A DNA stretch of 64,000 bases from assembly GCF_029338235.1 (NCBI RefSeq), contig NZ_CP119785.1:1798001-1862000 (forward strand), read 5' to 3'. The DNA comes from Haloarcula rara (lineage in GTDB: Archaea; Halobacteriota; Halobacteria; Halobacteriales; Haloarculaceae). The notes beneath the pieces were generated by a model. That model did no database searches and was not told the DNA's origin. It was given only the letters and a program-made list of their open reading frames with translations. The stretch's first letter is position 1; each line of letters opens with the position of its first letter. Both the position numbers and the translations under genes were made by a program. Of the stretch, positions 52,790 through 61,256 are shown one piece after another.

Positions 52790-54076
52790 CTACGTCTCCC
52801 ACGCCGCCCACTCCCGGTGAGCGGCTGCCACGGCTCCGACTTCCGCCGTCGAGAGCCGGCCCTGCTCGGTCAGGACCGCCGTGACGGCGTCGGCCGGCGT
52901 CACGTCGAAGGTCGGGTTCGCTACGCGAACGTCGGCCTCGCCGTCGTACAGCTCGCCGGGGTCGCGGGCTTCGAGGTCGTAGCGCCCGTCGGCGGCGACC
53001 TTGTCGCTGGCCGCGACGACGAGGCAGTCGATGCCCGCCGCAGCCGCCGCCAGAGCAGCCCCGCGGGTGCCCACCTTGTTGACGACGCTGCCGTCGGGCA
53101 ACACCCGGTCGGCCCCGACCAGTACCGCCTCGGCGTTCCACTCGTCGAGTTCGAACGGCAGCGCCGCGTCCGTCGTCAGCGTCACGCCCGTCGACTCGGC
53201 GAGCGACTCGGCCACGCCGACCCCCTCGCCGCCGGGTCGGGACTCGGCCACCAGCACCGCCTCGGGGTCGCCCTGCCGGAGCGCCGCCGCGACGGTTCCC
53301 GACCGCGAGAGCGTCGCCACCCGCGCCGGGAGTTCCGACGCGGCCACCCGCGCGGCCTCGCGGTCCGCCCCGACGGACTGTTCGATGGCGCCGCGGGCGG
53401 CCCGCTCGATAGCCGCTGGGGTCTCCTCGTCGCTCGCGGCCGTCATCACCTGGTTGCTGCGGTTTTCCAGCACTGCCATCGCGGGCCGGGCGTCCCGCAG
53501 GCGACGGGCCAGGTCGGCCAGCGCCGCCCAGTCGTCGCCCGCCCGCTCGCTCGTCTCACCGGCGTCGTCGTGCCCTTCGACTGCGAGGGCTGTCTCGTCC
53601 CGCAGCGTCTCGAGCCCGCGCAGGGAGAGCCACGCCGACCCGTGCGTGCGGTCGGAAAGTGTCGCCACTCGCGGACGGACCCGGTCGTAGCTGGTCCAGA
53701 GGCGTGGGACCGTCTCCCGGCGCAGGATTTCGGGTGCGTGGACCCACTCGTGCCCGGCGGTCTCCTCGTTCGTCTCGGCCGCTCGCGAGTCACAGTCGAA
53801 GAGGAAGGGGTGGACCAGAAAGCGGTACTCGCCGTCGTCCACACTGACGGGCTCGCCCGAACGGACGAGCGAGACGGCGTCTGCCAGCCCGGTCTCCGCT
53901 TCGATTGCGGCCCGTGCGGCTGTTTCGGGCGCTTGCTCCTGGCCGTCATCGTCTCTGACGTGTCCTGCCACGCCGCCCCAGCGCCCCCGATAGCTTCCGA
54001 CGGCGTCGCTGCGCCGGAGGAGCAGTAGCTCGCCGTCGTTACGCAGGAAGCAGGTGACGACCGACCGTTCGTCCAT
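52790..54076 (-). CDS. NUDIX domain fused to an eIF2B-like domain
   Basis: 428 residues. N-terminal NUDIX domain (about 1-140): VVTCFLRNDGELLLLRRSD, AARAAIEAETGLAD. C-terminal domain (about 150-428) is an eIF2B alpha/beta/delta-like, sugar-isomerase-type fold: SRSGTVAAAL, VLVGADRVLPDGSVVNKVGT and a final DVTPADAVTAVLTE. Related archaeal proteins include ribose-1,5-bisphosphate isomerase of AMP salvage. The fusion suggests hydrolysis of a nucleotide product followed by isomerisation, but the substrate is not known. Confidence 0.88.
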   Translation of the reverse strand: MDERSVVTCFLRNDGELLLLRRSDAVGSYRGRWGGVAGHVRDDDGQEQAPETAARAAIEAETGLADAVSLVRSGEPVSVDDGEYRFLVHPFLFDCDSRAAETNEETAGHEWVHAPEILRRETVPRLWTSYDRVRPRVATLSDRTHGSAWLSLRGLETLRDETALAVEGHDDAGETSERAGDDWAALADLARRLRDARPAMAVLENRSNQVMTAASDEETPAAIERAARGAIEQSVGADREAARVAASELPARVATLSRSGTVAAALRQGDPEAVLVAESRPGGEGVGVAESLAESTGVTLTTDAALPFELDEWNAEAVLVGADRVLPDGSVVNKVGTRGAALAAAAAGIDCLVVAASDKVAADGRYDLEARDPGELYDGEADVRVANPTFDVTPADAVTAVLTEQGRLSTAEVGAVAAAHREWAAWET

Positions 54077-54106
54077 ACCGCAGCGAAGGCCGGCGACCCA
54101 ATCAAG

Positions 54107-55264
54107 CTATGCCACAGCGTCCAGCAACTGGTCGATCTCCCCGGGCGTATTGAACACGTGAATCGACGCCCGCACGGCTTCCGGGTGGGGGAGCGACCGC
54201 ACGACGATGCCCTGCTCGCCGAGTCGCTCGACGGTCGCCTCGGGGTCGTCGGCCTCGAACGTGACGAGGCCGGATTCGTAGCGCTCGGGGCTCAGCAGAC
54301 GGTCGCCGAGGCCCTCCTTGAGCCGGTCGGTCAGGCCCGCGACGCGGGACTCGACGGTATCGAGCCCCACGGACTCCATCGTCTCGATGGCCTCCGCGAG
54401 CGCGACGTAGGGCGCCGGCGAAGTGGTCCCGACCTCGAAGCGGCGGGCGCCCTCGTGGTAGGTGTACTCGTCGGCGCCCATATCCTGGACGCTCCGGTAG
54501 CCGATGCGGGTCTGGCGGAGGCGGGCGAGCGCGTCGGGGTCGGCGTACAGCATCCCGCTGCCCCACACGCCCAGCAGCCACTTGTGGCCCGCCGTCGCGA
54601 CGAAGTCCGCGCCCCACTCCCCGACGTCGACGGGGTGTTGCCCGACGGACTGGACGGCGTCGACGAGCACCTGCGCGCCACCGTCGGACCGACGGTCCGA
54701 CGAGGATCGCCTCGCGTTACTCGGCTCACCCGCGTCGTGCGCGATGTCGACCATCTCGCCGACCGGCAACTGGGTCCCGTGGCTCCAGGTCAGTGAGCTG
54801 GTGAGCAGCAATCTGGCGCCGTCTACGGCGTCTTTCAGGTCGTCCATGTCCACCCGCCCGGCCTCGGTTTCCACCACCCGGACCTCGACGTCGTGGGTGT
54901 CTGCCAGCCGGTCCCAGGGAAGGGTCCCGGCGGGGTGTTCGAGGTCGGTCCGGACGACCACGTCGCCGGGCTGCCAGTCGATGGCGTTCGCGACGAGGTT
55001 GATGCCGTCGGCCGTGCTCCGCGTGAGCGCGACGTCTTCGGGCCGAGCGCCGAGATGGCTGGCGGCGACCTCGCGGGCCGCTTCGAGGGCGTCGAAGGCG
55101 ACGGTGTAAGGCCCCTCCTCGGCCGGGGCCTCGAAGGCGTGGTGCTCCAGAAAGTCGGTCGCCGCTCTGACGACGTTGCGCGGGCTGGGCCCGCTCGCGC
55201 CCGTGTTGCAGTACGTACAGCGGTCGAGCGCGGGTATCGCCGCGCGAAGCTCCGCAGGGTCCAT
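54107..55264 (-). CDS. Class V aminotransferase with a palindrome-encoded insertion
   Basis: 385 residues. PLP fold type I: TRSTADGINLVANAI, LVDAVQSVGQHPVDV, and the Lys motif FVATAGHKWLLGVWGSGML. Similar to cysteine desulfurase/isopenicillin epimerase-like haloarchaeal enzymes. Between AHDAG and GAQVLVD, normally adjacent, sits a 16-residue stretch (EPSNARRSSSDRRSDG) coded by two palindromes at 54683-54714. The frame is kept. It lies on a surface loop just before the Asp that contacts the PLP ring nitrogen, so activity may be affected. Confidence 0.88.
   Translation of the reverse strand: MDPAELRAAIPALDRCTYCNTGASGPSPRNVVRAATDFLEHHAFEAPAEEGPYTVAFDALEAAREVAASHLGARPEDVALTRSTADGINLVANAIDWQPGDVVVRTDLEHPAGTLPWDRLADTHDVEVRVVETEAGRVDMDDLKDAVDGARLLLTSSLTWSHGTQLPVGEMVDIAHDAGEPSNARRSSSDRRSDGGAQVLVDAVQSVGQHPVDVGEWGADFVATAGHKWLLGVWGSGMLYADPDALARLRQTRIGYRSVQDMGADEYTYHEGARRFEVGTTSPAPYVALAEAIETMESVGLDTVESRVAGLTDRLKEGLGDRLLSPERYESGLVTFEADDPEATVERLGEQGIVVRSLPHPEAVRASIHVFNTPGEIDQLLDAVA
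54683..54714. repeat. Palindrome pair inside the aminotransferase gene
   Basis: GTCGGACC (54683-54690), GAC, GGTCCGAC (54694-54701), then CGAGG (54701-54705), ATCG, CCTCG (54710-54714). The triloop form with 8-bp arms matches the intergenic chains. The surrounding insertion is 48 nt, an exact multiple of three. This is a candidate in-frame landing of the mobile palindrome. Confidence 0.75.
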
Positions 55265-55334
55265 ACGTAGTCGTGGCCGACTGGGCTCTTCAGCCCTGTG
55301 CCCCAGGGGCCCAGTTGCGGGGGCGGGACATGGA

Positions 55335-55348
55335 TTAGACTAGTCTAA
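55335..55348. promoter_or_regulatory. DtxR-type operator of the metal importer
   Basis: TTAGACTAGTCTAA is a perfect 14-bp palindrome like the sites of haloarchaeal SirR/Idr regulators (DtxR family). It is followed at once by AATAAATA, the likely TATA region, about 50 nt before the ATG at 55401. Metal-dependent repression is inferred. Confidence 0.7.
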
Positions 55349-55400
55349 ATAAATAGTTCGATAACAACGATTAATAAGTTGGCGCGCCCTATCTCCCGTA

Positions 55401-56450
55401 ATGACGAACGAGACGCGACAGACGACGGACAGACGGGGCCGCTCACGTCGCCAGGTGCTCGCCGCCGGTGGCGGACTCCTCGCGACCGGACTTGCGGGCT
55501 GTCTCGGCGGGAGCGCGGCCTCGCGCGACCCGGTGGCGGTGGCCTCCTTCTTCAGTTTCTACGACTTCGGCCGCGAGATAGCGCGCGAGACGCCCCTGAC
55601 CGTGGAGAACCTCGTCCCGACGGGGCTGCACGGCCACGGGTGGGAGCCAAACGCCAGCGTCACGCGGGACGTCATCGAGGCCGACGCCTTCGTCCACGTC
55701 GGCCCGGGGTTCCAGCCGTGGGCCGACCGTGCCATCCAGACGCTGCAAGACGACGACGTCGACACGGCACTCATCAACGTCCGGGAGGGCGTCGAACTCG
55801 TCGACCTGGCGGCGTCGCTGGACCCCGACGAGGAGGGCGTCGGCGAGGAGCAGGGGAAGGACCCGCACTTCTGGCTCGACCCACAGCGGGCCGCGCAGTC
55901 GGTCGACAACATCACCGAGGGCTTTGTCGACCTGCTGCCCGACCACGAGGACACCTTCCGCGAGAACGCCGAGACGTACAAATCCGACGTTCTAGCGCGC
56001 ATCGACGACGACTACCGGGCTATCTTCGACGCCGCCGAGCGGGACGTGGTGCAACTGGCCGCTCACAACGCCTTCCAGTACATCGGCGTCGCCTACGGCG
56101 TCGAGATGCGCCCCATCGTGACGAATCTGGCCGCCAGTGACGACGTGACGCCAGCGGATATGCGGGACGCCCAGGCGTTCATCAGGGAGAACGACATCCG
56201 ATACATCGCCAACGGCGTCTTCGAGTCCCGTCGGCCGGCCAGGCAACTGCTTTCCGAGACCCGCGTCGAGGCGTACTTCCCGGTGACGCCCTACGCCGGC
56301 GTCCGAGAGGACTGGGTGGCCAAAGAGTGGGGCTACGAGGAGATAGCGGACACCATCAACATGCCCACCTTCGAGGTCGTCCTCGGCAACACGGCGCCCG
56401 AAGACGCCGGCCCCGACGGCTGGGCCGAGGAGTGGCGGAACTTCGAATGA
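55401..56450 (+). CDS. Metal ABC transporter substrate-binding protein
   Basis: 349 residues. Tat signal with SRRQVLAAGGG and a lipobox-like LAGC, so a lipoprotein. Cluster A-I family: ASFFSFYDFGREI, GLHGHGWEP (metal His), PHFWLDPQRAAQSV, and AHNAFQYIGVAYG. Binds Zn2+ or Mn2+. The usual His-rich zinc loop is absent, so Mn or another metal is possible. First gene of a three-gene operon. Confidence 0.92.
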   Translation: MTNETRQTTDRRGRSRRQVLAAGGGLLATGLAGCLGGSAASRDPVAVASFFSFYDFGREIARETPLTVENLVPTGLHGHGWEPNASVTRDVIEADAFVHVGPGFQPWADRAIQTLQDDDVDTALINVREGVELVDLAASLDPDEEGVGEEQGKDPHFWLDPQRAAQSVDNITEGFVDLLPDHEDTFRENAETYKSDVLARIDDDYRAIFDAAERDVVQLAAHNAFQYIGVAYGVEMRPIVTNLAASDDVTPADMRDAQAFIRENDIRYIANGVFESRRPARQLLSETRVEAYFPVTPYAGVREDWVAKEWGYEEIADTINMPTFEVVLGNTAPEDAGPDGWAEEWRNFE

Positions 56451-57199
56451 GCGACCAGACCGCAGACCCCGTGGTTGCCCTCGACGGCGTGACCTTCGGC
56501 TACACGGCTACGCCGGTCGTCGAAGATATCACACTGGAAATCGACGCGGGCGAGTACGTCGCCGTCGTCGGCCCGAACGGCTCGGGCAAGTCCACGCTCA
56601 TGCGACTCGCGCTCGGCCTGCTCGAACCCGACACCGGCCGGGCCCGGCTGTTCGGGGAACCCGCCAGCACGTTCGACGACGGCGACAGACTGGGCTACGT
56701 CGCCCAGCACGCCAGCGCCGCGAAATCGATGCCCATCACGGTCCGGGAGGTCGTCAAGATGGGACGATTCCCCCACGTCGGCTTCGGCCGGCTCTCCGCC
56801 TCGGATTGGGCCGTCGTCGACGACGCTATCGAGACCGTCGGGATGACTGCCTTCAGCGACCGGCGGGTGACACAGCTCTCGGGCGGCCAGCGCCAGCGGG
56901 CCTTCATCGCCCGGGCGCTGGCGGGTGAGGCCGACTTGCTAGTACTCGACGAGCCGACCGTCGGCGTCGACGTCGAGTCCGTCGCCGACTTCTACGAGCT
57001 GCTCGACTCGCTCCACGCCGAGGGCATCACCGTCCTGCTCATCGAGCACGACCTCGGCGCCGTCACCGAACACGCCGAGCGCGTCGTCTGTCTCAACCGC
57101 GAGGTCTACTTCGACGGCCCGACCGACGAGTTCGTCGCGGGCGACGCCCTGGGCCGAGCGTTCGGGACCGCGGCGAGCCTCGTGGGGGACGAGAAATGA
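56447..57199 (+). CDS. Metal ABC transporter ATP-binding protein
   Basis: 250 residues from ATG 56447 (ATGA overlap). Walker A GPNGSGKST, signature LSGGQRQRAFIARAL, Walker B LLVLDEPTVGVD, switch His in IEHDLG. Matches ZnuC/MntB-type ATPases. Confidence 0.95.
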   Translation: MSDQTADPVVALDGVTFGYTATPVVEDITLEIDAGEYVAVVGPNGSGKSTLMRLALGLLEPDTGRARLFGEPASTFDDGDRLGYVAQHASAAKSMPITVREVVKMGRFPHVGFGRLSASDWAVVDDAIETVGMTAFSDRRVTQLSGGQRQRAFIARALAGEADLLVLDEPTVGVDVESVADFYELLDSLHAEGITVLLIEHDLGAVTEHAERVVCLNREVYFDGPTDEFVAGDALGRAFGTAASLVGDEK

Positions 57200-58191
57200 G
57201 CGCCCTCGCGCTACAGACCGGCCCGCTCGACCTCGTCTTTGCGCCCTTCTACTGGGTGCTCGCGCTCTGGTCCGGGCTCATGGACTGGCTCGCCGCCGCG
57301 ACCGGGCTGGAACTGCTCCAGTACGGGTTCATGCACCGGGCAATTCTCGTCGGCATCTGCATCGGCGTGATGGCCCCGCTCATCGGCACCTTTCTCGTCC
57401 ATCGGCAGCTCGCGCTCATCGGCGACGCGCTCGCCCACACCGCCTTCGCCGGGGTCGCCATTGGCCTGTTTCTCAACGCGGTCCTCGACCTGGGCGTCTC
57501 GCCGTATCTGACGGCGGTCGTCGTCGCGATGCTCGCCGCGCTGTGTATCGAACTCATCACCGAGGCGACCGACGCCGACAACGACGTCTCGATGGCTATC
57601 GTCCTCTCGACGGGCTTCGCCCTGGGGACGACGCTCATCAGCCTCAACGCCGGGGGGCTCTCCGTCGGTGTCAACCAGTTCCTCTTCGGGAACCTCTCGA
57701 CGGTCTCGGCCGAGAACGCGGCCATCCTGCTCGCGCTCTTTACGGTTATCGTCGGTGTCGTCGCCGTCACGCGCAACCAGCTGCTCTATGTCACCTTCGA
57801 CGAGACCGCCGCCGCCGTCTCCGGGCTCCCGGTCCGCTGGTACAACCGCGTGACGGTGATGCTGACGGCGATGGTCGTCGTCGGCGCGATGCAGATAATG
57901 GGCGTCATCCTCGTCGCCGCGATGCTCGTCGTCCCCGTCGCCGGCGCGACGCAGGTCTCCCGGAGCTTCAGCGAGTCCATCCTCGTCTCGGTCGTACTGG
58001 CCGAACTGGCGGTGTTGCTGGGTATCGGCGTCGCCTACTACGCCGAGGCGACTGCGGGCGGGGTCATCGTCCTCGTGGCCGTCGCCATCTACGTCGCTGC
58101 CGTCGGCCTCGGCAAGCTAAAGGACCGCGTCGGCGACACGACGGCCCCGGTCGCGGGTCCGGCCGGTGCCGAGGAGACGGACGCGGACTGA
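57196..58191 (+). CDS. Metal ABC transporter permease
   Basis: 331 residues with about nine membrane segments. ABC-3 family (ZnuB/MntC): LIGDALAHTAFAGVAIGL, then MVVVGAMQIMGVILVAAMLVVPVAGA. ATGA overlap with the ATPase gene. A truncated relative of its C-terminal third lies at 32466-32835. Confidence 0.94.
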   Translation: MSALALQTGPLDLVFAPFYWVLALWSGLMDWLAAATGLELLQYGFMHRAILVGICIGVMAPLIGTFLVHRQLALIGDALAHTAFAGVAIGLFLNAVLDLGVSPYLTAVVVAMLAALCIELITEATDADNDVSMAIVLSTGFALGTTLISLNAGGLSVGVNQFLFGNLSTVSAENAAILLALFTVIVGVVAVTRNQLLYVTFDETAAAVSGLPVRWYNRVTVMLTAMVVVGAMQIMGVILVAAMLVVPVAGATQVSRSFSESILVSVVLAELAVLLGIGVAYYAEATAGGVIVLVAVAIYVAAVGLGKLKDRVGDTTAPVAGPAGAEETDAD

Positions 58192-58246
58192 CCGAGCGAG
58201 GATTTCGGAACCGATATATCTGGACTCGTAAATATCTCTCTCACGA

Positions 58247-58318
58247 CGGGCGATGGAGTCCGCCTGCCCCAACCACCCGGTCGCTCGCTGCGGTCGCGAC
58301 GGGGTTGATGACTCCTTC
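58247..58318 (+). ncRNA. Fluoride riboswitch (crcB motif)
   Basis: GGGCGATGGAGTCCGCC near the 5' end, a variable hairpin in the middle, and TTGATGACTCCT near the 3' end match the crcB RNA consensus GGCGAUG...CCGCC...UGAUG.CUCC. The GGAGTC (58255-58260) pairs with GACTCC (58309-58314), and GCCCC (58265-58270) with GGGG (58301-58304). It ends 14 nt before the first fluoride channel gene. A TATA-like atatat lies at 58213-58218. It senses fluoride and turns the genes on. Close spacing to the ATG suggests control of translation. Confidence 0.88.
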
Positions 58319-58332
58319 TCCAGCCAGTCGCT

Positions 58333-58722
58333 ATGACAGAGTCACACCCACTGCTGACGGTCGAAACGATTGTCCTTATCGGTATCGGCGGCTTCGCCGG
58401 CTCGAACCTCAGGTACTTCGTCGGGTCACTGGTCCCCGGGCTACAGGGCACGCTCCTGGTCAACGCCCTGGGGAGCTTCGCGCTTGGCTTCCTGCTGTAC
58501 GAGGCGATGCATCTGGGCCTCCTGGCCGACGAGACAAAGCTGGCCGCGACTACCGGCTTCCTCTCCTCGTTTACCACCTACAGCACCTTCGCCGTTGAGA
58601 CCGCCCTGACGCCCGAGTGGGCCGTGGCCAACGTCGCCGCCAGCTACGCGCTTGGCTTCGGCGGTGTCTTGCTGGCCCGCCAGGCCGTCGCCGTCCTCGA
58701 ACGGAGGGAGCACCGATGGTGA
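58333..58722 (+). CDS. crcB1: Fluoride channel subunit (Fluc/CrcB), first copy
   Basis: 129 residues, four membrane segments. GFAGSNLRYFVGS, VNALGSFALGFLL and TGFLSSFTTYSTFAVE are Fluc motifs (the Asn and the Phe box region). Exports fluoride. Paired with the second subunit 7 nt overlapping, as in heterodimeric Fluc pairs of archaea. Confidence 0.94.
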   Translation: MTESHPLLTVETIVLIGIGGFAGSNLRYFVGSLVPGLQGTLLVNALGSFALGFLLYEAMHLGLLADETKLAATTGFLSSFTTYSTFAVETALTPEWAVANVAASYALGFGGVLLARQAVAVLERREHRW

Positions 58723-59081
58723 GCATCGAGCCCGCCCATCTGGTCGGGACCGGCGGCGCCATCGGCGCCCTCTGCCGGCACTATCTCGGCGCGGCGGTCG
58801 ACGTCGAGGGGTTCCCGATGGGGACGCTCACCGTCAACATCGCCGGGAGCTTCGTCCTCGCGCTGGTCACCTTCGCGGGTCTCGGGAGCGACATCCTGCT
58901 GTTCGTCGGCACCGGCGCCTGCGGCTCGTTCACGACGTTCTCGTCGTTCTCCTTCGACACCGTCCACCTCTGGGAGTCGGGCAGGCACCTGCAGGCCGGA
59001 TTCAACGCCATCGCGAACCTGCTCGGCGCACTGGCGGCCATCGGGCTGGCGTGGGGCCTCGTCGCGCTGGTCGGCCTGTAG
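58716..59081 (+). CDS. crcB2: Fluoride channel subunit (Fluc/CrcB), second copy
   Basis: 121 residues from ATG 58716. GGAIGALCRHYLG, LTVNIAGSFVLALVTF and GTGACGSFTTFSSFSFDTV are Fluc motifs. The frame upstream is a shadow of crcB1. The two subunits probably form an antiparallel heterodimer. Confidence 0.94.
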   Translation: MVSIEPAHLVGTGGAIGALCRHYLGAAVDVEGFPMGTLTVNIAGSFVLALVTFAGLGSDILLFVGTGACGSFTTFSSFSFDTVHLWESGRHLQAGFNAIANLLGALAAIGLAWGLVALVGL

Positions 59082-59166
59082 GACGCTGCCCCCGTTCCCT
59101 GGTCCCGTCCTCGCCCTTTGATTTTTGCCCGACCATTCAAATATGAACCCGCGACCACCCCGGCCT

Positions 59167-59613
59167 ATGCTGTACTCACTGTGGCGTGACGAACGGGCGA
59201 TAGAGGGGCTCCCAATCAGGCTGGTCATCGCGCTGGTCGTCGGCGTGGCCTGTCTCGGGGTGATGATGAGCACGATATCGGGGGTGGAAACACTCCAGGT
59301 GACAGAGGTCGACGTCGAACCCGACCCCGAGGTGACGGGGCCGGGCGACACCGACGTGACGGTCACCGTCGTCGACCCGAAGGGGTCGCCGGTCGCCGGC
59401 GCAACGGTGGTCGCAAAGAGCGGGACGGCCACACTCGACAGCGTCACGACGGCAAAGGTCGGCGACGACGGCGAAGCGGAGCTGTCGCTGGACCCATCGT
59501 TGGGGCCGAACCAGCAAGAGGGGACGGTAACGTTCTCGGTGAAACCGCCGTCGAGCGGGAACTACCGTGACGAACAGTCGAACACGGAGCTACTGGTGGT
59601 GAGAAACAAGTAG
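59167..59613 (+). CDS. Pilin-like membrane-anchored protein (DUF7382-type)
   Basis: 148 residues from ATG 59167. Residues 10-35 combine a charged start (WRDERAIEGLPIRLV) with a hydrophobic helix, as in haloarchaeal type IV pilin-like proteins. The C-terminal 100 residues form an Ig/carboxypeptidase-regulatory-like beta domain: VTVVDPKGSPVAGATVVAKSGTAT. Likely an extracellular adhesin-like domain. An AT-rich caaatatg about 27 nt upstream supports this start over 59125. Confidence 0.75.
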   Translation: MLYSLWRDERAIEGLPIRLVIALVVGVACLGVMMSTISGVETLQVTEVDVEPDPEVTGPGDTDVTVTVVDPKGSPVAGATVVAKSGTATLDSVTTAKVGDDGEAELSLDPSLGPNQQEGTVTFSVKPPSSGNYRDEQSNTELLVVRNK

Positions 59614-59685
59614 CGTATCAGTCGTGACGAATCTCAGACCGGCCCCAGGACTGCGGCGCGGTCGGACGTGCGATGGTCCCCCCGG

Positions 59686-60416
59686 CTACGCGTCCCAGTC
59701 TATCCAGTCTTGCTCCCAGCCGGCGCGGGACTGGGCCGACCGCTCGGCGCGCTCGCGGTCCTCGCGGCGGGTCCGGTTGCGCTCGACGGTGTCGGCCTGC
59801 TCGCCCTCGACGAGCATCGGCTGGAAGGCGACGCTGCCCAGGCGCTCGGCCCGGCCGTCGGCGTCGACGATAGCCAGCGTCTGCTCGTTCGCGCCGAGTG
59901 GCATCACCAGTCGCCCGTCGTCGGCCAGCTGGTCGAGCAGGGCCCGGGGCGGTTCGATAGCCGCCGCCTCCAGTAGAATCCGGTCGTAGGGGGCGTACTC
60001 TGGCAGCCCCTGGCGCCGTCGCGGCGGTCCACGAGGACGGCCTCGTGGCCCGCCTCGGCGAGGTTCGAGCGCGCTTCGTAGACGAGCCGGCGGGTGATGT
60101 CGATGGCCTGCACGCGGGCGGCGCCGACTCGCTCGGCCAGCACAGCGGCCGTGTAGCCGACGCCGGCGCCGACGACGAGCACCTCGTCGCCCGCCTCGGG
60201 GGCGAGCGCCTCCAGCAGGCGAGCGGCCGTACTCGGCGAGAGGACGCGGGTCCCCAGTCGCTCGAAGGGCCGGTCCGAGTAGGCCTGCTGCTCGCCGACG
60301 AAGGCCTCGCGCGGGACCGACCGCATCGCTGCCGAGAGCCACTCGCTCTGGACGACGCCCTTGCTCTCGTGTTGCAGGCTGTCGACCATGTCGCCCCGGA
60401 GCACCGCTGGGTCCAT
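59686..60416 (-). pseudogene. pcm: Protein-L-isoaspartate O-methyltransferase, frameshifted
   Basis: The N-terminal part from ATG 60416 reads MRSVPREAFV and VLVVGAGVGYTAAVLAE (SAM motif). The rest, LPEYAPYDRILLEAAA through PLGANEQTLAIV to the stop at 59686, is in another frame. The switch is at about 60006-60017, where GCCAGGGGCTG would need one more base (for example GCCCAGGGGCTG). Total 731 nt, one short of 244 codons. Intact enzymes repair isoaspartyl damage. The single-base loss in a C/G run may be a sequencing error. Confidence 0.82.
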
Positions 60417-60492
60417 AGTCGAGATTCCAACCGGAACTATAAGAATGGCCCGACGCCGGTCCCGACCCGTCGCCGTCGGGCGGTCAGTCCGG

Positions 60493-61146
60493 CTACCAGG
60501 CCGACCAGGCGGTCGAGGACTCGTCGCGGACGTAGAGGCGGTTAATGTCCTTCGCGAACACCATGTCGCCGTCGAAATCCAGCTTCTCGTGCTGGTAGCC
60601 TTCGGCGTCGTCGCGGACGTGGATGCCCTCGACAGTGAACTCCTCGTCGCCGAACTGCTCGGTCTCGCCGACGGTGAACTCGTAGTCGCCGGGGACCTGG
60701 AGCTTGAAGCTCTCGGTCTCGTCGTGGCGGCCGTCCTTCGGGTGCATGGTGACGTTGACCGCGACGTTCCCGACCGCGCGCGACCAGATGGTCCCGACGG
60801 CCTCGACCGGGGCTTCTTCGGTGCGCCCCTCGTCGGTCTCCAGGCTGGTGATGCGGGCGGAGACGACTGCCTCTTCGGTCTCCAGCAGGAACTCCTCACC
60901 GACGGCCAGCTGTTCGCCCTCGGGAACGTCGACCTGTGCTTTGAACGATTCGCCGTCCTGCGAGACGACGACGTCGCGCTGGACCGTGGTGTCCTCCGGC
61001 AGCGTCTCTTTGTGGACGTGGTCACACTCCGTACAGCGGACCGTGACGTGGCCGCCGGGCTTCAGTACCTCGTGAACCGTCTCGATGTCCGGCGAACAGG
61101 CCGGACAGGGGAGCCCGATTCGCTCCCCGGGTGTCGCGTCGCTCAT
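60493..61146 (-). CDS. HVO_0476-type zinc-finger protein
   Basis: 217 residues. N-terminal Cys4 zinc ribbon: CPAC near residue 14 and CTEC near residue 38. The rest is beta-rich, with EAVVSARITSLETDEGRT and AVGTIWSRAVG, ending with a Trp-containing tail. The family is conserved in haloarchaea; function unknown, probably nucleic acid or ribosome related. 76 nt from pcm on the same strand. Confidence 0.85.
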   Translation of the reverse strand: MSDATPGERIGLPCPACSPDIETVHEVLKPGGHVTVRCTECDHVHKETLPEDTTVQRDVVVSQDGESFKAQVDVPEGEQLAVGEEFLLETEEAVVSARITSLETDEGRTEEAPVEAVGTIWSRAVGNVAVNVTMHPKDGRHDETESFKLQVPGDYEFTVGETEQFGDEEFTVEGIHVRDDAEGYQHEKLDFDGDMVFAKDINRLYVRDESSTAWSAW

Positions 61147-61256
61147 ACGGACGTGTTCTCCGCGGGGGCGTAAATGGTCGTCGCACCGGCGCTACGCGTG
61201 GTTCGCTTTCTCACTCTCCTTGCCAAACAAATTTATCGCTTCAGCGAGACCATCCG

